Position numbers and translations under genes: made by a program. Shown piece after piece: positions 52,190 through 62,580 of a stretch of DNA of 64,000 nucleotides. The DNA is from Flabesymbios commensalis (taxonomy: Eukaryota > Annelida > Polychaeta > Terebellida > Flabelligeridae), in NCBI GenBank assembly GCA_964017125.1, contig OZ024909.1:54569085-54633084 (forward strand). The letters run 5' to 3'. The notes under the pieces were generated by a model. The model made no database searches. It saw nothing but the letters and a program-made list of their open reading frames with translations, and was not told the DNA's origin. Position 1 is the first letter of the stretch; the number at the start of each line of letters is the position of its first letter.

Positions 52190-52585
52190 ATGAACTCAAT
52201 GAATGAATGAATGAATGAATGAATGAATGAATGAATGAATGAATGAATGAATGAATGAATGAATGAATGAATGAATGAATGGATGAATGAATGAATGAAT
52301 AGATGAATGAATAATTGAATAAATGAATAAATGAATGAATGAATGAATGAATGAATGAATGAATAATTAAATGAATGAATGAATGAATGAATGAATGAAT
52401 GAATGAATGAATGAATGAATGAATGAATGAATGAATGAATGAATGAATGAATGAATGAATGAATGAATGAATGAATGAATGAATGAATGAATGAATGAAC
52501 GACAAATTAAAAAATGAATGAATGAATGAATGAATGAATGAATGAATGAATGAATGAATGAATGAATGAATGAATGAATGAATGT
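52190..52585. repeat. (GAAT)n microsatellite, about 395 bp
   Basis: GAAT tetranucleotide with interruptions near 52297-52370 and a 15-bp break at 52500-52514. The FIHS-repeat frames on the minus strand are artefacts. Confidence 0.95.
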
Positions 52586-52910
52586 ATTTTCTGGGAAACT
52601 TCTAATAGTCATCAGTTACCATTCGAAGGGCTAGGGGTATTATGGTGCAGTGGTTAAAATGAATGTACGGATAAAACCGGGAGATCCGGCGTGACAGGCA
52701 GACAGCTTTAACCACTACGTCACTGTATTTGATTTTGTTATTGAATAGCACACAGGGCCTATTATCTTACTTTGTACTTCACTGGGGGTTTTTTCAGGTT
52801 GATGCCGAATATTTAATAGCTGGATCAAGCTTTAATATTACCTTAAATTGGTTTTGAATTAAAAACATTTGCTGTGAAACATGTTATTAATAAGCTATCA
52901 TATCTCATAA

Positions 52911-53162
52911 TTAACCCTTTAAGCCCTCACGATGCATTAAAGCATCATTTTACATCTCTGAAAACAGACTTAATTTTCCTACAACTAGGGGTTTTTGAAT
53001 GAAAATTTCCATGAGACTGATTTACTAATACATGGTAATTTTCTTTAATTTTTCACTCTCTTCAAATCATCTTCATCCACTACAAGTCGAGAATTGCGAA
53101 AGCAATTCGCGGCTTGTAGTGGATGAAGATGACAATAGTAAATTGAGGCCTAAAAGGGTTAA
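52911..53162. mobile_element. TTAA-bounded palindromic MITE, family D (best-preserved copy)
   Basis: TTAACCCTTTAAGCCCTC start. The hairpin at 53066-53132 is CATCTTCATCCACTACAAGTCG...GAATTGCG/AAAGCAATTC...GGCTTGTAGTGGATGAAGATG. It ends GGCCTAAAAGGGTTAA. The D family ends are clearest here. Confidence 0.8.
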
Positions 53163-53210
53163 AGAGTCGTATCTGCCACTTTGTGAAGTGGTAGATACGA
53201 CCCTTTAGTC
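53163..53210. repeat. Short family F-like hairpin
   Basis: GTCGTATCTGCCACTTTG / TGAAGTGGTAGATACGAC. It holds the CTGCCAC core but lacks the outer ATATCGTCCCC arms. It directly follows the family D copy. Confidence 0.55.
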
Positions 53211-53886
53211 GTGAGAAGGGTGTCATCGGATACCGACAGTTATAATTTACCATCGATTCTAGTGTACATGGCAACATGGGAGGGTCTCGTAAAATAATAA
53301 TCGCTACAGGTCTAGCACGCTGGAAGTTTTAACATACAGGGACTTCAATGCTGGGCTGGAGTCGGTTGAACTTTGGTTAACCAGATCCGGTTTGCTGTAT
53401 ATTGATCCGGACATGATGGTCAGGCTGGGTGTCTTTTTCTCCTGACTTGTCACCTGTAGACAATCTGAGATGCACCGGCAAATTGAATGGACGCCGAAGC
53501 ATGACACCCAGTTATTATATACCCTGCATTGATTATCGGGTGTTCTTGCTCAGCTTTCTTTTTGCTGCATCCACAGAACGATTACATCAATATAAGGTCA
53601 GTGCATGGGAACGATGAATTATCACTTTTGCGGTACCTATAATCTGCGGAAGCTTGTATTGATTATGCTGTAATTGTTGGGTTTATGGTCGTGTTTTCTG
53701 CTGACTTTTGTCATAGACACATAGCAACAGAACAAGGGAAGACCGCAGTGAAACAATATTTGAGAGATTAAATTTTGCGTACGTTTCTACACGCACTGAC
53801 CACAATTTATTTAGAGGAACAGAAACATGGACTTTATAATGATTGCATAATCTTTTTTTTATCAAAGGAAATAATTATATTTCGAA

Positions 53887-55431
53887 ATGCTTATCTCGGC
53901 TCTATTTGTGAGCTGCATACAGAAGACTACAGTACGTGGACTACCAAGAGTACTGCGTGAAGACTGGAAAATAAGATGTTTGTGGATCGTAGGATTTTTA
54001 ACTCTTACAGTCATAGCGGCTTACACCTTGACCTTAGTATCACAAAAATACTTGAATTATGATACAGTGGTGAACAGAAAAGAACAACATATCCGACAGG
54101 AGTCACTAGACCCTTTTGCCGTCACCGTCTGCAATCTAAATCCAACGTCCACCAGGAAAACCAAAGCCCTTAACATACCTACACTGAACAGCTACAGAAT
54201 GATGCTGGGTACTTTAGCCTCTCAACTGGATCTCACAGACCCTAGCATTGCTACAGTGCTCGCCAGACTTCTCTCACTTAAGGGCTATTTTGAATTTTTA
54301 GGAGTACAAGGTGCAAAAGCCGTAAGTCATGTTGCTGATGATTTCATAGTGAGCTGTTTCCTCTTTGTAAAGATCAATCAGAATGATAGGTTGAAGATTC
54401 CTTGTGGCGAAGGTGCCATCCGCCCTATTACTCATCATACATATTTTAATTGCTATACTATCAACACCAACTCCACCAAATTAGACTCTCTAGTTCATAA
54501 CTACATAAACGGCATCTCTGTTGTTCTACACATTGATCGAGCCAGAGAAGAACAGGAGCTGTCCAGTTATTCTGTTCAACATGGTGAAGAACAGAATATA
54601 GGAGTGAGAGTGGCCGTCCATCCGTCCTCCGTCATGCCAGATCTCACAGTGGATGCCAATTCCGTACCTCCTGGTTATCTGGGCAGTTTGTCCACAGAAG
54701 TATCCCTGGCTGAGAGGGCCAAACCACCGTATGGAAACTGTCAGCAGTCGTACACTACTGCCTACAATCTGTTTGACAAGAAACCTGTCCTGTCTGAGAG
54801 TCTACACTGTCGGTACGCATGTGTACAGGATCACGTGATGGCCGCCTGCGGGTGTTTAGACTCTTCACTTCCTGTCATCAGTAGCCTCGATCTGGAAAAC
54901 GTGTCATTTTGTGGAGTTGTTAATATCTCTGATCCAGTGAGTACCCTTACCAGAGTGGGGTGTGCTACACAGATAGCCACCGAGATCCAGAAGTCGTGCA
55001 AGACTGACTGCGGAAGTCCATGTAAGGAAATAGTGTACAAAGTGGTGCCAAGCTTCATGAAGTGGCCGGCGAAACAATACCATCTTGATTTCTATAAAAC
55101 CATGATCGCGCCAAAAAATTACAAGGACGCTTATAGTGTCTACAAAACCATCAGCAGCATCTATGACAATGGCGACCACACAGAAGCCAACCAGCTTCTC
55201 TCGTCTGTCAACTTGATTGAAGATAATTTTGCGAGGGTGGATGTTTTAATCAATAATGACATAGTAGTGTCAACTGTTGAATCACCTCGCATCACCATAT
55301 ATGGCTTGATCTCAGAGATTGGAGGACTGCTGAATCTGTACAGTGGAATCACTCTAATTGTAACATTGGAGATGCTGGAACTGATCTACTTGTTATGCCC
55401 TCTGAGGAACATGTTCTCTAAAGGACGTTAG
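53887..55431 (+). CDS. DEG/ENaC/ASIC-family ion channel subunit, single exon
   Basis: 514 aa, trimeric amiloride-sensitive-type sodium channel subunit of the plasma membrane; ligand unknown. Segments: a short N-terminus, TM1 at about 32-53, a large cysteine-rich extracellular domain (PFAVTVCNLNP at 76-86; YGNCQQSY, CRYACVQDHVMAACGC, CKTDCGSPCKE), and TM2 from about 473 with LISEIGGLLNLYSGITLIVTLEMLELIY. Two signature sites differ from the norm: the N-terminal His-Gly gating motif reads RGLP (17-20), and the pore G-x-S reads GIT (487-489). No intron interrupts the frame, although many family members have several. The start is the first ATG in frame and gives a sensible N-terminus; an upstream exon cannot be excluded. 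The C-terminal tail is very short. Confidence 0.88.
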   Translation: MLISALFVSCIQKTTVRGLPRVLREDWKIRCLWIVGFLTLTVIAAYTLTLVSQKYLNYDTVVNRKEQHIRQESLDPFAVTVCNLNPTSTRKTKALNIPTLNSYRMMLGTLASQLDLTDPSIATVLARLLSLKGYFEFLGVQGAKAVSHVADDFIVSCFLFVKINQNDRLKIPCGEGAIRPITHHTYFNCYTINTNSTKLDSLVHNYINGISVVLHIDRAREEQELSSYSVQHGEEQNIGVRVAVHPSSVMPDLTVDANSVPPGYLGSLSTEVSLAERAKPPYGNCQQSYTTAYNLFDKKPVLSESLHCRYACVQDHVMAACGCLDSSLPVISSLDLENVSFCGVVNISDPVSTLTRVGCATQIATEIQKSCKTDCGSPCKEIVYKVVPSFMKWPAKQYHLDFYKTMIAPKNYKDAYSVYKTISSIYDNGDHTEANQLLSSVNLIEDNFARVDVLINNDIVVSTVESPRITIYGLISEIGGLLNLYSGITLIVTLEMLELIYLLCPLRNMFSKGR

Positions 55432-56190
55432 TATGCAGTGGTATTGTGGCGTCTAATCATACACAAGTTAGATTATGCTGACCTGTGGATATTAAATATG
55501 AACATGATAAAGACGACATCGGTGATGCTAGATAATCATTAATATGAACTGTTGAGTAAATTTCATATTTGTTCATTCGCGTATCCTTCATGCACTTCCT
55601 TAATAGGTTTTGAAGACCATTTTATAGACAGGATGTTTTACTAATAACTAGGATTGCTCTAATAATCCATCCTAACATAATCATATAACTTCTTATGTTT
55701 GATTTATATGGTTCCATGATAGGTGTCGCGAAGGGCTTTGTGAAATCAAACTAATATTAGAAGATAATTAAATAAATTAAAAATGGATACTGTTCATTTA
55801 ATTGTAGTGTAAGCGTTAAGGTGAATCTTTACTTAAGTATATTTCCGCTTAGATAATTTCCACCTTTTCACTTCGCAGAAAGTGTTATTTTTTTTAAAAT
55901 TTTTTGCTACCTAGTATCCAACTAACTCTGTTCATTATTATTATCATAAAATCATTCTTAATAACATGTAGGCCCTACCTACTCCAAAATGCCAGACCTG
56001 CATAGTCTCTTTCTAGATAAATATTTACATTCAATTTAAGACGAGTTAGAATGCGGACCGTCATCAAATACTGACGTAGTTTATAACTGATCACAGGTGA
56101 ACTGGACAAGCTGGTGAACGAGACACCTGTAGGTCATCACTAGTCAGTGCCCCTCTCCCTCCATTACTAACTGTGATTCACAAGCCACAC
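55432..56190. other. 3' flank of the channel gene, no further gene
   Basis: AATAAA-like sequence at about 55769-55775 could be the poly(A) signal. Otherwise nothing recognised. Confidence 0.4.
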
Positions 56191-56584
56191 GTTTTTCATC
56201 TCCTTGTACGATCTATCCGTAAGTTGAACTGTTCGTTCCATAATAATAATACAAATATTGCACTAATTGAATGATAATTTAATATTCTATGTAAATTGTG
56301 CGTTTATATTTTTTATCACTTATATCTAAGTTTGCTGATATTGTTTTTACACATTTTCAATTGGTTGTTTTTCGTTGTCATTGATATTTCCAGACCGCTT
56401 ATATCAGTTTATTAATATTGTTACACACTTCCAATTAGTATTTTCGCTGTCATTAATATTTTCAGACCGCTTTGTTTGTTGTGTTGCTTGTGAATTATAT
56501 CCACTGATTTGTGTTCATAATGTATACATTTGACTGTTTTAATGACCCTCTCTCAGTACATTGTGTCAGGTTATTTGAGCCGCC

Positions 56585-57106
56585 ATGATTGGTATAACTC
56601 AGTGGCGGGCGGTGATTGGCTGCTGGTATAATAGGCTGTGTCGCGGCATGTCTTTCTCTATTCATTCATGTAATATATCACGTCTGATCTCACTGTTTAT
56701 ATATATCTGCTTGATGTCATCACATGCCCTTTGTATTATTCTACTGTTGTTGTTATGTGGAGATGTTCACACTAACCCTGGTCCTGGTGATGTTATAAAA
56801 GCACTGCGGTTTTGTCATGTTAATGCCAGAAGTATTCTTAAATCTGGAAGTCTAGAAGAACTTTATTTAGAATTATGTTCTTTACATGAATTTGATGTGA
56901 TTGGTATTAGCGAATCCCATTTAGACAGTAACATTCCGGATGTAGATGTGGAATTTAATAATTATTCGGTTTTTAGATTAGATAGAAACAGACAAAGTGG
57001 TGGTGTAGCGTTATATGTCCCCTCATCACTTGCGTGTGTCAGACATTACGATTTAGAAACACCAGATACTGAGATGTTATCACATCTAACCATAAGCGTA
57101 TATTAG
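56585..57106 (+). pseudogene. LINE ORF N-terminus: signal-like segment, 2A motif, start of endonuclease
   Basis: 173 aa open frame. Residues 33-58 are strongly hydrophobic, ending in LLLLLLCG, followed by DVHTNPGP at 60-67 (56762-56785). DV-x-x-NPGP is the core of 2A ribosome-skipping peptides, which are known at the N-terminus of CR1-type ORF2 in sea urchin, lancelet and molluscs. The endonuclease begins directly after (FCHVNARSILKSG, DVIGISESHLD, GGVALYVP). Confidence 0.8.
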
Positions 57107-57111
57107 TCAAC

Positions 57112-57827
57112 GTGTGTTATAGAAGTCCTAGTCAATCTTCTATTCAAATTGATAACTTTATTAGTTCCCTTGAGGATTCTCTGTCTGTAGCCACCACTGG
57201 TTTAAACTCCACTATCATTTTACTTGGAGATTTTAATGATAGATGTACTCACTGGTTGTCCGACCACAAAGATAGTCAACTCGGTTTAAAACTTGTTAAT
57301 TTAGTGGACACTTTTAATATTCATCAGTTAATAGACACACCCACAAGAATTAACAATTCACTTGATATGATTTTTACAGACTCGCCTGGCTATTTTTTTG
57401 ATGTTGGTGTACTCCCACCTATAGACAACCTCGATCATGGCGTTGTGTATGGTTCATGAGGAAAGTGTGGTTATTTGACGAAGGAAACTATGAACTTTTA
57501 AATAATATGTTGTTATCCATTGAATGGAATACCTTTTTTTCTATAACAGACAATATTGACGTTCTTTCAGATAATCTAACAGATATCTTACACCATTTTA
57601 CAGAGCTGTGTATACCGTCAAAGATTGTAACGGTTCGACCGGGCGACAAACCTGGTATGACCAGTGAAGACATAAATTATTTCGTCAGGCTAAACGTCTT
57701 CATAAACGCGCCAAACGTACTGGTTTGCCTGAGCAGTATGCACATTTTAGCGATAAGCGGCGTGAAGCTAAAGCTGCATTTCGTAAAGCTAGTAATACAT
57801 TTTATACCAACATATCAGATATATTAA
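57112..57827 (+). pseudogene. LINE endonuclease remainder and linker, two frames
   Basis: 57112-57459 continues the endonuclease in another frame: CYRSPSQSS, LLGDFNDR (catalytic Asp/Asn), DTPTR and LDMIFTDS. The terminal SDH reads LDH. 57456-57827 is a third frame with linker sequence and no RT motifs. Confidence 0.7.
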
Positions 57828-58015
57828 TAAATCCAAATACTTCGCAGAAATCATATTGAAAATTAACTAAAATGGTTTATGGTAACAAAGTGTCTAATGG
57901 AATCCATAATATTATGTGTGGTGATAGACTAATTGACGACAGCACTGAAATGGCTAAGAGTTTTAACACCTATTTTGCAGAGCAGTGTAGCATGTCAGCG
58001 CAGTGGCTGATCCGC

Positions 58016-59340
58016 TACCGGCTTTTAATTATATAACAGACACAAGACTTGACCTTTTCAGTACCAAGGGTCAATTCTCGGGCCACTGTTTTTTCTTGTT
58101 TATATAAATGATCTTGTTCTTAACCTAGAATGTGATGTACACTTATTTGCAGACGACACATCTTTACTTGATTGTTTTGATGACTCTGCAGAATCAAACG
58201 GTAAAATTTGTAGAGATTTGGAAAAAATTGAAAGATGGAGTGTATTATGGAAAGTAACTTTTAATGCCAACAAAACAAGGTACATGATAATCACTAGAAA
58301 GAATCATTACCCTAATTATCCACCTATTTATTTGCATAACACGTCTATAGAAAGAACTGATCAATATACTCACCTTGGTCTTGTGTTTACTAGTAATTTT
58401 AAATGGAACAAGCATATTGAAAAATGTATTTGTAAAGCTTCAAAGCGAATTGCTCTATTGAATCGTGTAAGATTAAAACTGCCCCGTGGTACCCTTTGTT
58501 CACTTTATAAAAGTATGGTACTACCCATTATTGAATATTGTGATATTATTTATGACAATTGTACAGTACGAGACTCAATAGCAATTGAACAGGTACAGAG
58601 GAGGGCTGCTCTGGTGTACACTGGAGCATATCGTCACACTAGCTCTGATAGGCTGCTAGTCGAGCTTGGCTGGCAATCTCTCAGAACGAGGCGACTAAAC
58701 CACAAACTTATACAGCTGTTTAAAAGTTACACACCAGATCAGCTCTCCATATCTACAGTCTATTCTACCAGCGGCAGTTGAAAATAGGTATAATACCAGA
58801 AACTCTACTAACAATAGTTTACCAGTAATATATGCCAAACTATCAAGCACCCGCAATTCATTCGTACCTTCATCTATTAGAGCCTGGAATAATTCGCCTG
58901 TTGGTATTCGTAGTGCAACATCAATTTATATTTTTTTAAAGCTGCATTGTTAATATGAACAAAAAATTTGACTAGTTTCACTCTAACTTGTACCGTTTTT
59001 ATATGCGTCTGTTCATCACTGTAGGTTGAGATTGGGGCTGAGCGATCTAAACAGTCAACGCTTTCAATATGGATTTATCAGCAATATGTCTTGTGACTCT
59101 TGCAACTATGCTAGAGAAGATGTAAGACACTATATTTTTGCCCAGCATTTGCCGCCCAAAGACAAGCACTGATAGAGGGTCTGACTGCATTACTTCCTAC
59201 GGCTGTAATGCAAAATAAACAGTCATTGTTGAATATTTTGTTATACGGTTCCGATAATTTTCCTGAAGATACAAATTTTAATATATTTTCTCTTTTACAA
59301 GCTTACATAAGTAGCTCAAAACGCTTTTCCGCCTAAATTA
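58016..59340 (+). pseudogene. LINE RT palm remnant and C-terminal region
   Basis: LFADDTSLLDCFDD (about 58146-58190), then in one 187-aa frame (58218-58781) WSVLWKVTFNANKTRYMI, YTHLGLVF, KWNKHIEK, LPIIEYCDIIYDNC and ELGWQSLRTRR. Further on, RAWNNSPVGIRSATS and the region shared with 5022-5534 (CPAFAAQRQALIE when read in the proper frame). The catalytic Asp pair survives but the upstream RT motifs are gone. Confidence 0.75.
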
Positions 59341-59585
59341 TCATAGTAATAATTTTGTTTTTGTTTTTCATTATATCTTTAATTAACTCATTCTTACTTA
59401 TCATATTCTGTATCATATTCTAGATTTTTTTCTGCGGTTTAATATTGTATTTGCTATTATTATAAATATTTTTCTGTATGTATCATGTGTATATATGACC
59501 ATGTATGTATGTATGTATGCCTGTATGTAGGAAAGCAACTTGTGGCAATATTGCTGTTTGTAATCCTTTAAAAATAAATCATGTT

Positions 59586-60080
59586 TACGGAAAAAAACTG
59601 ATCACACATAACATGGTGCCTACTGGCACACAACGTTGATCCAATGTTGATTAATAATGTTTGCATAGCACCAGTTACATACTGTCTTGTAAATGATGGC
59701 TGACTGAAAAATCTGATTTCCATAAAAAGTGGGGTTTTTTATATTATAAAATGTCATTATCGATTGTCTGCACTTTCTAATTAGCATATTTCCACCATAT
59801 ATGTGTGATGAATATATAATACAGTTTGGGGTGTATGCGTCGCATTTGTTATGTCATTTGTTATTCTACACCATGTGTTTCGTATGGTGTGATCACATTG
59901 CTTTGCCTCCAACTTCTTATCTTATAGTCTATGTCTTGTTAAATGACTATTAAGTGTTATGATTCTTAGCTAGATTTTGGAATCTCACAAGAGGGTTTTT
60001 CTTCGGAGAGTGGTGATCACGAATGCCAAAGCAAAAGAAGTTTAACAAACGACAATGGTGCATATGTAGACCACATAAAC
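59586..60080. other. Gene-free stretch
   Basis: A partial family G arm (CACAACGTTGATCCAATGTTG) at 59628-59650; otherwise nothing recognised. Confidence 0.4.
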
Positions 60081-60157
60081 ATATCGTCCCCTTGGCGTCA
60101 GAAGGTGCTAAACTGCCACTTTGCAAAATGGCAGTTTAGTACCTTCTAACTCGATAT
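60081..60157. repeat. Family F hairpin with shortened right arm
   Basis: ATATCGTCCCCTTGGCGTCAGAAGGTGC... / ...GTACCTTCTAACTCGATAT. The right arm lacks CCAAGGGGA, so the outer stem is lost in this copy. Confidence 0.75.
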
Positions 60158-61576
60158 ATAAGTGCCATTTAGTCTGTCATTCATTTTTACTCTAATTGTC
60201 TTGTAATATCGGTCACTGTAAAACAAAGAAAGATTTACAGTCAGCATAACAAATTATTACAGTTGGCTATGAATACAAATAACTACTTGGTGTCCCAGCA
60301 CAGCCCTCGAGTGCCGTATCCAGAGAGGGGCGTAGGGGCGTGAACATATTTTATTTTCGTGCATATTTTGAACTAAATGAAGTTAACGTCCTCCATTTAC
60401 AGCCAAAATGTGGTCCTCTTCCGAATCCTGAATTCACTACTTCGCTCAACACCAAGGGTTGTCTTCACGAGTAACATTGATGCATATGGAGACCAAGCAA
60501 GGTGCCGTCTTGGACGGGAGTGATCCCCCTTAACTTGCATGCGTCTCTTTCAAAATCTGCAATATATTCCAAATAAAGAACACAGCTTTATAACAAGTGA
60601 CGTTGACCATCATACCACGGCCCCACCCACTTCTGAGGGCCATATAATTTTTTTGTAGGAATTGTTAATAAGACACCTAAGAATAGCACGCTTTACTTGG
60701 AATATAGTTAAAGCAGCCCCTTGGGATGACATCAATTTTCGTTTTTAATTCCGTACTCAAGTGTGTATCCCACGGATCATATTTTTATTTTTTTCAGAAT
60801 TTTTATATTTTTACAAATATTTTCAATCAACATTTCTATGAAACCAGAAGTAACACAAACAAACTATTTGTATACCTGAAGGACGATTGAATGTTTTCAC
60901 AGCATTGGGCCACATGCTTATGGCATCGGCCCAGCGTTGGGTAGACAATCAGTGCTGCAGGTGTGTCCTCCCGTGTCCTGACTATGAGACACCAATTAGC
61001 GGCGACTGGTTTGATGTTACCGTCTGATACGTGGGAATATGTGATGTAAAGTGCTGAATATTGCTGACTTGTTTTGTTTACATGGCAATATACGACCTGG
61101 AAATACAACTATTTCACTCTTTTTCTGTGCTTTAAAATTGTTTTTTGACTCTTTTGTATTTTCAGTTAAGATCAGTAGGCTATATTGCTCCATATAAATT
61201 AAATTTTCAAAATTGACAACATTGAAAATGTCTCATCCCAAGGGTCCCTTTAATAGCTCACTATTTCATATAGGCTATTGTGGTCACATTTTCATATTAT
61301 TCATCACAATAAAAAAAACTTTAACGCAGCCACCACGACGGTTGTGCAGATTTAAGCTGCTCTTGTTGTTTGGACAACATTTACCCCGGTTATAAATTCT
61401 AAGCCTTATAATCATCTGATAAAGTAGCCCAATCATGCAGGGATAAAAATATATAACAACAACAACCATATTGTGGGGGAATTGCATACTTGAGAAAACA
61501 TGTATCACCTGTCTCCATCGACTGTTTTGTTATGTGGACATGTTCTGCAACAGATGACCATGATGTTCTAGTATCT
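60158..61576. other. Gene-free stretch
   Basis: No supported gene. A degraded family G-like piece lies around 60900-60945 (GCATTGGGCCACATGC...GGCCCAGCGTTGGG). Frames at 60836-61108 and 61284-61508 show no family features. Confidence 0.4.
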
Positions 61577-61819
61577 TTAACCCTTTAACCGCCAAATTAT
61601 TCAATCTGAATTTTCACCCACTTGAAGTTGTGTCTCGCTGACGCGATCAACAACTTCAAGTGAGTGAAAATTATGCAGATTTGACAAAATCGAAATCAAC
61701 TCTTTTCAAATTTTGCTGGTTGATGTCACATTTTATCTTTAACATATTCAAAATGTGGTACTTAATGTGCTAATAAAAAAAACCCCGAATATATGCGGCA
61801 CCGGCGGTTAGAGGGTTAA
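61577..61819. mobile_element. TTAA-bounded palindromic MITE, family E
   Basis: TTAACCCTTTAACCGCCAAATT start, hairpin CACCCACTTGAAGTTGTGTC / CAACAACTTCAAGTGAGTG, end GCACCGGCGGTTAGAGGGTTAA. TTAA is intact at both ends. Confidence 0.8.
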
Positions 61820-61829
61820 AAAACAGTTC

Positions 61830-61908
61830 TGCCGTGCAAAGCGAAAAGGCAGCATCTGCTTACATTACAAGTAAGCAGATTCTGCCTTTTATCGTTGTAT
61901 GGTAGAGT
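61830..61908. repeat. Family B palindrome
   Basis: CTGCCGTGCAAAGCGAAAAGG...ATCTGCTTAC / GTAAGCAGAT...CCTTTTATCGTTGTATGG. Confidence 0.7.
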
Positions 61909-62139
61909 GTATGTGATAAGATCCAGTCAATCTTTTTTCGATTGATCATATTGAGCATGGTCAACAAAAAGAGACAATGTATTTTCACAATTACAAATAA
62001 AATGGTTGTGTATATTGAGCTGTCAAACACAGTTGTCCAACACCCTTACTGCGATCCACATTACGAATAATGTTTCAATATAGTTTAAACAATCCGAGTG
62101 CCGTTATATTATGAGTCTGGGAGGAATCATAAGAACAAA

Positions 62140-62330
62140 CATCCGACATTGACCCGATGTTAGATACATGCTGGGTCAGCCTCGTAGACAGTGGACTAGC
62201 ATTGATTCAACATTGGAGGCATTAACATTGTATTCTATCGAGACATGGACCCGATGTCGGATCAGTTTTCGTAGACATTGGACCAGCATTTATTCAACAT
62301 CGGGTCCATATATCGTGTTTTGTAGGGGAG
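62140..62330. repeat. Pair of family G-like palindromes
   Basis: CGACATTGACCCGATGTTAG...GCTGGGTCAGCCTCGTAGACAGTGGACTAGCATTG, followed by a second unit with CATGGACCCGATGTCGG / CAACATCGGGTCCATATATCG. The TCGTAGAC-TGGAC centres mark them as family G. Confidence 0.55.
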
Positions 62331-62472
62331 GGGCATTGATATTACATCAGTTGTAATCGATCCTGCGTATATTGTGCATAATATGTATCTCTTACTGGCC
62401 ATATTGCTGATATTCCCCATACCATACCAAGTATGCCCAAAGCAGGCATAATTATTGTCATTCTAGACGACA

Positions 62473-62580
62473 ATGGAAACCAATGCCGAAATCATGCCGA
62501 CAATACATGACAATCAGACCATTATCATTAAGTCGCCTCCGTTGATCGACGTGTGTGAAAGCAACAGCAAAAATGAGAAG
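62473..62580 (+). CDS. Possible first coding exon of a gene that continues beyond the window
   Basis: ATG in a good context (GACAATGG) opens 36 codons (METNAEIMPTIHDNQT..., PPLIDVCESNSKNEK) that end exactly at a donor AAG/GTAATT in phase 0. The frame then stops in the intron-like sequence. The composition is polar, as in many cytosolic N-termini, and no family is recognised. No second exon is seen in the remaining 1.4 kb. Confidence 0.3.

Larger units (their letters stand above)
56200..59585 (+). mobile_element. CR1-type LINE with 2A-like peptide, defective
   Basis: A leader with two similar blocks around TTTTCAGACCGCTT (56390-56475) precedes an ORF from 56585. The order is hydrophobic segment, 2A-like motif, APE endonuclease, remnants of RT, and the 3' part (58218-59340). 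The 3' UTR has TATG repeats at 59500-59525 and ends AAAAATAAATCATG near 59580. The endonuclease is broken by at least two frame changes (about 57106 and 57455). Most of the RT fingers and palm is missing between about 57990 and 58060, where the sequence jumps to GPLFFL-type and FADDTSLL. It cannot be active. Confidence 0.85.

Noticed and set aside
52164-52612. FIHS-repeat proteins on the minus strand
   Set aside because: Translation of a (GAAT)n microsatellite.
52630-52730. Another SINE or tRNA-like unit (GGTGCAGTGGTTAAAATG ... CTTTAACCACTACGTCAC)
   Set aside because: Only an A box-like motif and its inverted partner are present; no B box or tail, so it is too little to call.
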